NCBI GenBank assembly: GCA_012295275.1 | Contig: CM022671.1 | Location: 13,621,178-13,681,177, forward strand | Direction: 5' to 3' | From: Chrysomallon squamiferum | Lineage: Eukaryota > Mollusca > Gastropoda > Neomphalida > Peltospiridae | Length of the DNA stretch: 60,000 bases | Part shown: piece after piece, positions 13,345 to 31,257 of the stretch | Layout: each line of letters starts with the position of its first letter | Numbering within the stretch: the first letter of the stretch is position 1 | Made by a program: the position numbers and the translations under genes | Notes under the pieces: generated by a model | Database searches by the model: none | The model's input: only the letters and a program-made list of their open reading frames with translations | Told to the model about the DNA's origin: nothing

Positions 13345-14537
13345 GTAAATTTTAAGGTATTTACTTTTAAAATTCAAAAATAAGTGGCACGTCTTCTAAA
13401 TTCAATTCTCGTAATATTGCTACATTTTAATAAATTAATATTCTTTATAAATTAGAAATAATTTATTTTATTTAAAACATTTCATGATACATTATTTTTA
13501 ATACATGCAGAATGCTGTTATTAACTGTAAAAATCTTACCTTGGTTTTGTTACAAGCACTAAAACTAGATTTGATTCCTGGTAATCTGAGCGGAAACGTC
13601 AGCTAACGAAATGACCTGTTTTGGTTTAGCCTGTGCTTTTGTTTTGTTCGTATTAATACAAGCAACATGTAACATTAGTAAAGAGCTTGTCAGAGCAGCA
13701 GCAAATTCTGGGTTCGGAGTTCGATTCTTTTTGTTAAAGCCTAGTGAATGAATATTGTTTTGTAATGTACACTTTTATATAAATTTCACGAATGCTTTTA
13801 TTAGTATACAGTGCTTATTAGAATAATTTTTAAAGGCTATGTATGTATATATATTATGAAAAGTAAGAGAAAAAAATAATATAAATCATTCGATTGATAA
13901 TTGTACGGATCAAACATATATATATATTACGTGGATTATTTTTCATCCAGGATAATGAAAAAACAACAACGAACGAACCCATTAAGAAACAAATATTAAG
14001 AAATATTTTAAACATCATTATCAGAACGGTTAATAGATATCAAATAAAAGAATTTCAGTGGTTCAATTTATTTTTTATTTTCTTTTCTTTCTTTCTCCAT
14101 TTATTTAATTTTAATTTATTTTTAATTTTATTATTATTTTTTTTTTTTTAACTATTATGATATGAAATAAAAGTCATTACCATAGTCTACGGTCTAATCT
14201 TTTCTATTAGCAATAAAACATATTTCTTGATAAATCGTTGGAATAGGAAAGTAGTAAAGAGAAAGCATCAAGAAGGATCGAGCATTAACTTACATATTTT
14301 AATATAATAAGCCAAATAAAGGAAGAAAGAAAAAAAGGTTAAATAAATAAAGAACGAAAGGAAGAACGGCGAAACGACTGTTAAAGTCATTAGCATTGAA
14401 CAGTTAATTTTTGGCAGAGTACAAAATACACAAGCTAAAATAAACAGTTTGATCAGTTTACATTTACTGGCTGTTTCATCTGTTAGGATCTGTTGCTCTT
14501 CTATTACGATTAAGAACTCATGTGAAATTAGCGGCAT
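7638..14537 (-). CDS. Unrecognised six-exon gene, about 205 aa, hosting the cyclase gene in an intron
   Basis: Function unknown. Exons in coding order on the minus strand: 14537-14430 (ATG; begins MPLISHEFLIVIEEQ), 12564-12444, 9734-9661, 9000-8888, 8450-8298 and 7686-7638 (TAA). All junctions are GT-AG and the phases agree (0, 1, 0, 2, 2); exon lengths of 108, 121, 74, 113, 153 and 49 sum to 618 nt, that is 205 codons and a stop. The protein looks mostly helical, with no signal peptide or membrane segment, a Cys-rich patch (IRCCCR) near the end and the C-terminus GQNSGITTV. Exon 2 has two possible acceptors 3 bp apart. The last three exons are the best supported. The first exon and its donor are a choice made mainly on phase. 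The 2.7-kb intron between exons 2 and 3 contains a whole cyclase gene on the same strand. Helix-bundle folds such as a death-effector-like domain crossed my mind, but nothing supports an assignment. Confidence 0.55.
8545..8760. repeat. (AAAT)n, (AT)n and (ATA)n microsatellites
   Basis: An AAAT array at about 8545-8587, an AT array near 8694-8715 and A-run/ATA units at about 8727-8755, all between two exons of the unknown minus-strand gene. Confidence 0.85.
9588..9634. repeat. (AAT)n microsatellite
   Basis: Near-perfect AAT array just downstream (minus-strand sense) of the exon at 9734-9661. Confidence 0.9.
9869..11613 (-). CDS. Cyclase-family (PF04199) metal hydrolase, probably secreted or surface-anchored
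   Basis: A two-exon gene, exons 11613-11441 and 10526-9869, splitting a Trp codon; 276 aa in all. The family covers kynurenine-formamidase-like and isatin-hydrolase-like enzymes that use Mn or Zn to open amide or ring bonds. The metal signature HLGTHFDAPRHF is at residues 69-80. Residues 1-19 (MRLLVGLLNFLCIYCLVTA) form a signal peptide, followed by DLRVIDLTYSLGPRSEGYPG, typical of the family's start. GVDTPSPD in the C-terminal half is also family-like. The last 20 or so residues are hydrophobic after a Ser/Asn-rich stretch, as in a GPI-anchor signal or a short tail anchor. A splice acceptor lies 15 bases before the ATG, so a 5' UTR exon is likely; a candidate ends at 11919 with a GT donor. 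The substrate cannot be told from sequence. The gene sits in an intron of the unknown gene and contains an opposite-strand exon. Confidence 0.9.
10721..10850 (+). CDS. Orphan terminal exon coding for a membrane segment, inside the cyclase intron
   Basis: After the acceptor TTGTTTACAG, an open frame of 42 codons runs to a TGA at 10848-10850. It begins LCLFTVLGIAISSLMFAAIS, a clear transmembrane helix, and continues with a polar tail (AGPAYQTESDIQF). The composition is protein-like and unlike the low-complexity ORFs nearby. The frame needs one base at the exon start to complete a codon from an upstream exon, which was not found between 10527 and 10720. It could be the last exon of a plus-strand tetraspanning-type membrane protein whose other exons overlap or precede the cyclase, or a stranded duplicate. 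I do not recognise the family. Confidence 0.5.
11853..12283. repeat. (AC)n tracts upstream of the cyclase gene
   Basis: AC arrays at about 11853-11869 and 12240-12282. They flank a stretch open on both strands, which I read as a possible 5' UTR exon of the cyclase rather than as coding. Confidence 0.7.
12565..14429. other. Intron 1 of the unknown minus-strand gene
   Basis: Contains a TG-rich tract near 13220-13245, an AAT array at about 13301-13341 and AT-rich sequence. A further exon cannot be excluded, but none was recognised. Confidence 0.45.
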
Positions 14538-14931
14538 TCAGAAAATACGATTCATATTAATTTTATGTAATTATTAAAACGTTTCCATTATTTATCTTTG
14601 ATTTGCTTGATAATTAAAATGTTTTAATTATATACGTCCAGGTGTACATGAGAGAAACAGATACAAAGCGAGAGAGAGAGACGAAACGATACATAAGTCA
14701 AGCAAACACACAGGATAGATGATAACACTGCCTATATTACATAATTTGTGGAATAAACGTTAGAAAACAAAATACTCCAAAACAGTTCCATCTACTTGGT
14801 TTGATCCTAAAACGGTCATACTTCAGTGATACCGATAGGCCTACGTTTCGCCAAGACAGTATAAATAACGCCTACACCATACATACCTAAACATCAGAGC
14901 TAACTTTGTGTATTTGCCTTAATCATGTACT

Positions 14932-14945
14932 GCTGCCATGGAAAC
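14932..14945. promoter_or_regulatory. RFX X-box-like palindrome
   Basis: GCTGCCATGGAAAC fits the general RFX X-box consensus RYYNYYN(1-3)RRNRAC exactly and differs at one position from the stricter GTHNYYATRRNAAC form. RFX factors drive ciliary genes in animals. The site lies about 0.8 kb before the POC1 start codon and about 0.4 kb before the assumed start codon of the divergent unknown gene. Function is inference from motif and position. Confidence 0.5.
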
Positions 14946-15005
14946 CAAGTCACTCCAAGAATGTGTATCAACAACAACACTGCACACCATGAGCAGAAAT
15001 ACTTC

Positions 15006-15008
<3 letters not shown>

Positions 15009-15083
<75 letters not shown>

Positions 15084-15150
15084 GTTGCAGTGCTTATAGT
15101 AAATCTTAATTACCTGAGTCCTTTGGCATCTTAATTTTCTTCTCCTTTTC

Positions 15151-15199
<49 letters not shown>
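15009..15199. repeat. (TC)n and (ATT)n microsatellites upstream of POC1
   Basis: A TC array of about 36 units at 15009-15081 and an ATT array at about 15153-15199, in the interval between the unknown gene and POC1. A shorter TG-rich tract follows near 15260-15350. Confidence 0.95.
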
Positions 15200-15759
15200 T
15201 AAATCGTTTTCTTTCTTTCTTATTATTTTCTTCAGTAATTAATTTGTGTAAGTGTAAACGTGTGTGTGTGTTAATTAAAATAATAATTAATATTTGTAAT
15301 ATTGCACTAATGTGTGCGTCTGCGTGCGTGTGCATGCGTGTATGTGTGTGTTTGTATGCATCTAAGTCAGTAAGAGTGTGATTCACGATACAGTAACAGT
15401 AATAGCCAAATAAATGCATTAGCATCATCATAATCAAAGGCGACGTTGTTGTTCATGTTATTCTTACATTTCTGTTGATTGTTTTATGAAGAATTAGACA
15501 TTTGTATAGCATATGAAGTGAAATACAGATGCAGCTCAGTTATTACTGTTCAGTAACTATATCGCCTCCGCATTTCAACTATTTATACTGTCGCAGACAC
15601 ATTAAAATCCGAGTTTTTGAATCTCAGTGAACTTCCGTCATGCGTATCAACAATGATAGCGGCAGTATTCGAAAGTAGCTATGCATGATCAGACTTGACA
15701 GATAAATTTGTGTTTGTTTTCACAGTCAAACAGAAAGAAACTGGAAATTGAAACAAAAG

Positions 15760-23405
<7,646 letters not shown>

Positions 23406-23801
23406 TCCATTATCTATTGAAAGTCAATAACTTAAGTTATAAATTATTCACTTTATACATCACTTACCTCTCTGACATTATCATAACTGAAAGAAGTAAC
23501 TATTTCTGTTGGGGTTTTTTTATTTGTTTATTTATTTATTTATTTTTAAACTGTTATTTAATTATAACAGGATTATAATTTTCTTCATTTCCTTCATTTT
23601 AAATGTTTTGTAAATGTAACTAATTGATAAAAATGTTTACCATTATATATATATTACATAGATTAGATTAAGACTGGTGACTATCTTTTTTTTTTCTGCA
23701 TCACTAAGTATTAAACAATGAAAAGAAATATTTATACAAGAAAATTCATAATTATGCAGTTACTTATGTAATTCATTTTTAGTTATTATTATTATTTGTT
23801 A

Positions 23802-23839
<38 letters not shown>

Positions 23840-26535
23840 GTTTTCTTATTGTTTTCTTTTTAATGTAGAATAGAAAATCATCTTTTTCAACTGTTTGGCG
23901 TTTTTGTGTGGTTTTTTTTAGGTTGAACTGAAATTCAGAATAAACAACATTTAGTCAGTAATCACTTTATTTCATATTACCAAGACAGTAACACCTCTGT
24001 GTTAAGTAAATGAATAAATGAATGAATCTGTGATAGTAGTTTGTTTATCTAAAACTATATAACTATAATGGCTAATAATTGTAGTTTGTTGATTAATATT
24101 AAAATAGGTTTAGATTACATACTGTGTTAATTATATTCATCTACAGTATACATTTCTTTCTTATTTTTTTTGCTTATACTATTTATTTGTTTCTGGTAAC
24201 ATGTTTTTGGTACTAATAAAATATGGCAATAATATAAGGTTTGTGTGGATGCTTGTGACATTTTCCTTACTGAAGTTTTACAGAGATTAATTTCTTACAA
24301 TGAAATGTAAGAAATCCAAATAATGATAATAAAAGCTTGACTGCGTATATTGTTTAACTCTTCTATTTACTAAATGAAAATAAGATTTAAAAAATAATGT
24401 AGATATATATATTTAAAGCCATTTATTAAATACTTGAGAGAAGTCAGTTTCTGTTTTTATCCAATACTGACGTTAATCTGTAAAGGAGTACCCAGATAAT
24501 TATTTACCAGGATGAGTGGTTGGGTAGGTAAATTCAAGTAACACAAGTATGGCAGTAATATACTGTTCTTTGTGTTCTTAATTAGTTTGAGGAAAAGTTA
24601 ATCTAGTTTGGCATGTAGAAGTTAAGTGATGAAAATTGTAATTTTCTTTTAATAAATAATATTACTTCAGTACCTATTTGGTACATTTACGGCATTGTTC
24701 CATGTATAGCAAATAAAATGTAGAACTTATTGATATTTATATACCTATTTTCATCATTTTTTATTTATTATTATTATTTTTTTAAACTGTACATTAAAAT
24801 TTATATATTCATATTTTAGATTATGCTGTTGTTTGTTTTTGAATTTAGTTATATACTCTGTGTTTCTGAAATATTTTTTTCGAAGAATTGTATTTGATAT
24901 TTGGATCCTCGTCATTCGGGAGCATTGTGCACAGAAAGGTTTTAAAATATAGCATTTCAGTCCTATTTAATTCCTTATGGAGAGTATATTGAGAAAATAT
25001 GGTACACAAATATATCGATCAGAAAATGAAAAATGGTAAAGTACCTTTGTATCTGTGATCAGCAATCTAAATTTTGAAATAGCTACAGAGGTTATTGAGA
25101 TTAACAGATTTCATCAGTCACACAATAATATAATTATAATATTAACTAATTTTGCATACTAACTGATGAAATATATAAAACATACATTATTTAAAGGCAT
25201 AAATATTATCTTGTTTAAATGATTATAATCAATTCCTTCACACTCAAATTATTACTGACAAAATTATAATGAATCTTCCTGACGAAAAATAGCAATAAAT
25301 AAATACTACAAACAAATATTCAAAAAAAAAAAAGTAAAACTCATTAAATAAAAATTAAAAGTTTATAGCAATGTTTTATTTCTGACATCTATAGCTGATG
25401 TACTATGTTCTGTGTCATTAAGCAGGTATGCATTGATTAATTCAATCTGTAACATGTAATAAGTCCAAATGAGAAACATCAAGACACTGCTTTTGTTAAA
25501 AGCATAAAAACTTCACTGATACCCTGTTCCGTATAATATATTGCTTTAATCATTGTGTGATATGCAAAAGTCGGTGATAAGAAGTATTATCATTTTTTCA
25601 ATCTTTAAACGCCTCCTTGGTAGAAACCAATAAATGTCAGGAATTGATCACTATTATATTTTCCGTAGTATCAGTTATGTAATTTAAATTTCAACCATTA
25701 TTTCTTAACCTGTATACAGCAAGCATTTTCCTCAGAGCTTTTTGATAAAATATTTTAGGTACATAATTGCATGATAATATTTCTAACATCAGTAAATGAC
25801 AGTTTATTCGTGTTATGGCTTATCAGTTGACTTATTCATGTTAATAAATGGTTGTTATATTTATTTTTATTTTATTATTATTCAGTAACCTGCATTGGGC
25901 AATGTTTATTACAAACTGAATACATTAAGCCGGATATCCTTATATTTTCCGCAGTAACTGAGTAAAGGCGCCGCCTGGGCACAAAAGGTATGCTTGGCCT
26001 AAGCTTAAATTGAATGGGTTTTTTTTTAATTAGGATAAAATATTCTTACAGTCATTGATTTTCCCATATTAAAGATCCCTAGCTGTTCAAAGAAAAAGAG
26101 AAGTCTACCGTGGAAGCATTGAGTTTTGTCTCTTATTGGTTTGTTCATTCTTGTAATTAGAAATTAAAATTAATTACACAATTTTCAGGGTACATTGTTT
26201 ATTTTCGTTGTTACTATGAAAGCTCGCGTAACTATCTTCGATGTCGCGACACAAATTTTCTTCAGCTCTTATAATAATAATTTAATCCCTGTTATGGTTG
26301 TATATATTTGCTTCTTAAATTAATAGTCTCATTCACTCTCGCGTCAAAATATTGAACATTCAGAAATGTATTCATGTCTTTCTTCATTGTCATGTTTTAT
26401 ACTTCTGTAAAACATTTTAAATAAATAGAAAACTGAAAAGCTTTAAATAGCATGGACCAACAGGAACAATAACTCGTAACGGCACAAATTATGTCACGGA
26501 AAAAAGCCTCAAGAAATTTCGCCGATTTAATGGGT
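23406..26535. other. POC1 3' flank and gene-free spacer
   Basis: Begins with the probable POC1 3' UTR; AATAAA hexamers occur near 23939 and 24215. An ATT array lies at about 23799-23840. A slightly GC-richer patch at about 25930-26010 and a CpG-containing stretch near 26220-26250 contain no exon I recognise. Confidence 0.5.
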
Positions 26536-27790
26536 ACAATTTTTTCTGATTTTAATTTCAAATAATACGAAAAAAAAAAAAAAAAAAAAAAAAAAATCAG
26601 CACATAATGAAAGCTGTAGCAAAAAGAATGAATACGACAGGTATTTGGTTGGTGTTCAGCCTAATTTTGGCTAATTAGCAGAAAGGGCTACTTTGGCCAA
26701 CTGTGGTTTGAAAAGTACTTGACACAAAAGGCTGGAAATCAACAAGAGTGATGGCACCAACTTGCTAAATGAGCTCAGTCTTTTTCAGACCTGTATGTTT
26801 GTATGTGTGTTCACAATGACATGCTAAACATGCCGAAATCTTCAAAATGACACGGCAGAATGACTAAAAGTGAAAATAGACACTGTGGTTTCAGTTTTTG
26901 TCATTTGAAAAATTCAACCTGTGTTGTGAACAATTTATCAAGATCTTTCAAATGACATACTTGAATCTAACATTTTTACTACAATTTTTTTTTTTCCGCC
27001 AAGCCCATAAAAAAACATTACCTTTTCAATTTATACAGACTCGACAATTAAACTTTATTTACATACGCAGCTTGAATCTTCACTCTATTAAATAATTAGT
27101 AGTAATAGGTTAAGATACTGTGAGGCACACACGTCACTTAAAAGGTCTACAAGCATTTGATGTTTAACCATAACCCTTTGCAATACAGCTAATACAGTGA
27201 ACTCCAGAAAGGTGTTGCAGGTAATTAGGTTTAATTACGGACAATAAAATATATGTGATCATGAGACTAGAGGCAATTAAAGATAGAGGTGTTATAAGTC
27301 TGTCATGTGAAGCAAACATAAAATAATTTTCTTAGCTTTGTATTTGCTGTGATTTGACAGCAAACAATTGTTGTGTAGCATCTGACCATTGTTGCAATTT
27401 TCTCTGATAGAGCTTTTCAACAAGCAAAAATAATGTTTTAAAACTGATCAATTTATGATTTTATATTTTAAAAAAAGTGATTATATTTTTATTCAGCATT
27501 CCATCAATACCTCTGAATACATTGTTCTATTATATAGTATAGTTTGTTATGTTTACGATTCTTAATTGTAATCGACGGTTTTAAACAGAAGATAGTAATC
27601 GTCAAAACAATGTTTATTTCGTGATTTCGCTATGCACGTGCTATAATAGATAGCTAAAAGTAGGGACATTGAAGAAAAACATACAGCCAAAAGCTATTAA
27701 GAATATAAACAACATGTTACATATGAATATAATCATTTTAAACATCGCCAGACCTTTCTAGCTGTACGCAAAATAATTTAATTTGGAAGT
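26536..27790 (+). repeat. Dispersed 1.2-kb repeat, copy A
   Basis: Aligns by eye, with scattered mismatches and indels, to the reverse complement of 42552-43872. Shared landmarks include GGCTAATTAGCAGAAAGGGC (26669), GTGATGGCACCA, the block CTGTGGTTTCAGTTTTTGTC, and TATGCACGTGCTATA near 27630. Copy A has an A run at about 26571-26597 and lacks about 70 bp that copy B has beside it. No long ORF and no clear terminal inverted repeat were seen, so a non-autonomous transposable element is the likeliest explanation. Confidence 0.85.
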
Positions 27791-30700
27791 TTAAAAATTT
27801 CCGTAAACTCACTGAAACTTTCGATCGAAATCCAAGATGGCAACGTTGAACGCCGATTAGTGTTGAAAAACATTTAAATAAGTAAGCCTTCATAATGCAA
27901 TCAATTCTACATGAGTTATTAAAAGTAATTTCGTGAAATATGTCATTTAATCAATACCTCGTATACATGTTATTGAGTAGAAATTGCTGCAAAGGTCTAA
28001 ATTTTTTTTTTTTTTTTTTTTTACTTTGACGTCATACCATCTCGTACACGTTTCGTACTATATATTTTTTTCAGATTTTATTACGTCGCCAAAAAAAAAA
28101 AAAAAATATATAAAACAAATAAATAAATAAATAAAATAATAATAATAAAATAAAAAAATAAATAAATAAATAAAATAATAATAAAATAAAATAAAATAAA
28201 ATAAATAATGTTCGCAGACACTGGCGCGTGAATATGAAGATGACTGTTCTCATTAGATACCATAATGTGGACACGTTACTCTGCTAAAACTCCATAGCAG
28301 AAGTTGTAAAAAGATACTTGAAACCATTATAATTTTTTTTTTTTTTATAATATTTATTTCCATTTCCAATGCTTTAGAGGTCGTATTTAAATGTAAAAAG
28401 CAAATTGATCACGTGTTATTTGAATTATTGTCTTGATATATTCATTATAACGCTTGAATCAGTTTTACAACAGAAAACGTTAAAAAACCCAAATTAAATT
28501 AAAAATTAAAGGTCCGTCAACCGGCCTTATACATTTTTTTATTAAAATTAAATTTTCCCTCATTTTCGTAAAAAAAAAAAAAAAAATTCAACTTCTAAAA
28601 TATGAACTGTTATGTATGCATAAAAAAAAAAAAGAGTTAATTCCCTTTGGCCATTGTCCCCACCCTCTCCACCCATTTACCACTAAACAATTAATGAATA
28701 AATTAATTAATCATTTCAATATCCCATCAGTATTCTTCTTGCTATTACATACTTTAGAAATTTTATTGAAATCAGTTGTTTTACTTTGTTATAACTATAT
28801 TAATGAAAATACATATATAGCTGTCAATGACAGATCAGAGTATTGAAAACAGCATATTACATGCAAAATAGGTAACTTTTTTTATCATTGCGTAATACCT
28901 TCATTATCAGTTACAAATTAATAAGCTGAAAGTTACAAACTATTATGTAGCACTGTAGTTTTTAGTTCAGTTTATCGGATGTATATAAATATATATATAT
29001 ATATATAAAACAACAGTTTGATACATATACGTTTAGAAAATCACATTAAAATATGTGGTGTATACTTATGTATATTAATTAATACTATTTAACTGTTATG
29101 GACGGTTACTGTGACATTTACCTAAAGAAAGAAAAAATACTGTGTAGGAGAAATAGGTTTTAAATGTACAGTGGGAATAGGTCAGATGCAGTCAAGAAAA
29201 TCCGTTGTAATATAGGAGGCATTCATCACAAGAAATCGGTGCCTAATTTTGACGAAAGCTAAACGATTACGGCCCCTAAGTATTTTATATCCTTCTCTAC
29301 AGAGCCTTAAGGACAGTTAAGAATTATCAAATAGGTCCTCAAATTTTTTTCTTGGTGATCATGTTTAAATTCGGCCCGAATTAAGTATCTAATAAACTAG
29401 CTATTGTATATAAACCAAGACTGTTTCAGTGTGGTATGGAGAGATTGTTGTACTTTATCAGAAAGAACATTTATCGTACTTTCTGACGCAGACGTTTGCT
29501 GTCAAATGAAACATTAATAAAAAAAATATATAAATAATAATAATAATAATAAAAAGAAACCCCACAAACCAGTAAACAGTAATTTTCAAGTGCAAGAGAA
29601 GTTAAAAAAGCAATATTATAACAACATTCTTTAAACTGAAAATTGTGAACCGATAAGGTAAAGGCTGGAGAAACAGTGGACAATATTGATAATCAATATT
29701 AAACCGTTAATATTTTCATTTTCTTTATTCAATATAAACTAAACTGTCTTTCCTTCTGATTTATATCATCATACGTATATCCATGGTTTGTGCATTGTGT
29801 GCATAAATAAATATAGACTATTTACTGAACAACACCCCGAAGCATATTTTAACTTAAAAGTATATTTAGTTTTACAAAAGACTTTAGCAGTTATTAAATT
29901 TCAGCATCTGAATTTCACCTTTAAACTGCTCTCGTCAAAGTAAAGAGAAAAGAAAACAAATCTTAAGAGTTTAAGAATTTTTGATCCACAATAACCTTAT
30001 AAAAAATAGTGACTATCTGAAAAGTTTTTAAACCTCTTCTTCAACGAATGATGGTAATTATAACGTGGAGCCGAGTCCTAGTACTCTGTGTAACCCGATC
30101 TGCTTTCAGCGGTCGATAAATCTACTGATCTGAAGAGACTGGTGAGAAGAATAAAACCAGATAATTAGAAAGAAAGAAAGAGTCTGAGTGACTGCATATA
30201 AATCGAATTACACTTTGTTTGTTAGCTAGGAGAGAGACTGAGTTTTGGTTACTGGCTGCAGTAAGTTTTATTTTAAGATCTTTATTATTTTATTTGTTTG
30301 CACAGGTAAAATTCATAATTTTGATTGTTTTCTAACTAAGGTTATTTATATATATATTTTTATTATTAATTTTTTCACTTCTGATGTCATGTGTTTCTTC
30401 TTTATACTTATATTAATTATATCTCTTTTACTATTGTTGATGATGTTCCTTCTTTTGTTACTATGGCTAATATTAAGACTTGTTATTAATACTAAAATTC
30501 TTAAAATTATTATTCTTATATCGTTGTTCTTATTAGTACTCTCTTATTAATTATGATAGTTTTAGACAACGTAATCAGAAAAACAAATCCTTGTAGCAAG
30601 TTATATATAATCGAATAAAAATATTAAAAATTTTGTAAAAAAAATTAATGATGATTTTTTTCAAAAACCCCAGATTAATAAAAACTCCAACAAACAAGAT

Positions 30701-31024
30701 ATTACAAATAAATCCATAGCCATTTTCACACCGTTACAGGTAGTTGCTTAAATTGCAAATAGTAGTTGTTAGAAGCTAAAGTAAATGAAAACGTTCTGAT
30801 AAAATGAACGACAAATATATGAAAATATATACAGTATTAATAACAAAAGTCTTAATATTAGCCATAGTAACAAAAGAAGGAACATCATCAACAACAGTAA
30901 AAGAGATATAATTAATATAAGTATAAAGAAGAAACACATAAATATAGATTTATTTGAATTCGGTTTATTGCATTATTGTATTAGCTTATTTGTTAGCACA
31001 TTTGTTTACATTGTTTTTAGGTCT

Positions 31025-31057
<33 letters not shown>

Positions 31058-31257
31058 CAGTCAGGCACTCCACCGCATTAGTCCATCATATCGAAGCTCA
31101 TTATTAATAACATTAAATGGTGTTTTTTTCAGCAGTTTCATAAAAACAGTTGGTTGTTATAATTTCCACTTTACTGTCTCGGTCCATTTTCAAATCTGTA
31201 TTTTATCATTCCAGCTTTAGAACCTCTGTTTTCAAGCCACCGTTTAAAATAATAGTT
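27791..31257. other. Gene-free AT-rich stretch upstream of the first sushi gene
   Basis: Contains T and A runs (28000-28021, 28091-28105, 28566-28586), an AAATA-type array at 28106-28206, an AT array near 28990-29006 and a 31-base T run at 31028-31058. A stretch of higher complexity at about 30061-30260 ends in the strong donor CTGCAGTAAGT and may be a 5' UTR exon of the sushi gene. That link is only positional. Confidence 0.4.

Noticed and set aside
13711-13729. GTTCGATTC, a B-box-like word suggesting a tRNA or SINE
   Set aside because: No matching T-arm pairing, A-box or cloverleaf could be drawn around it.
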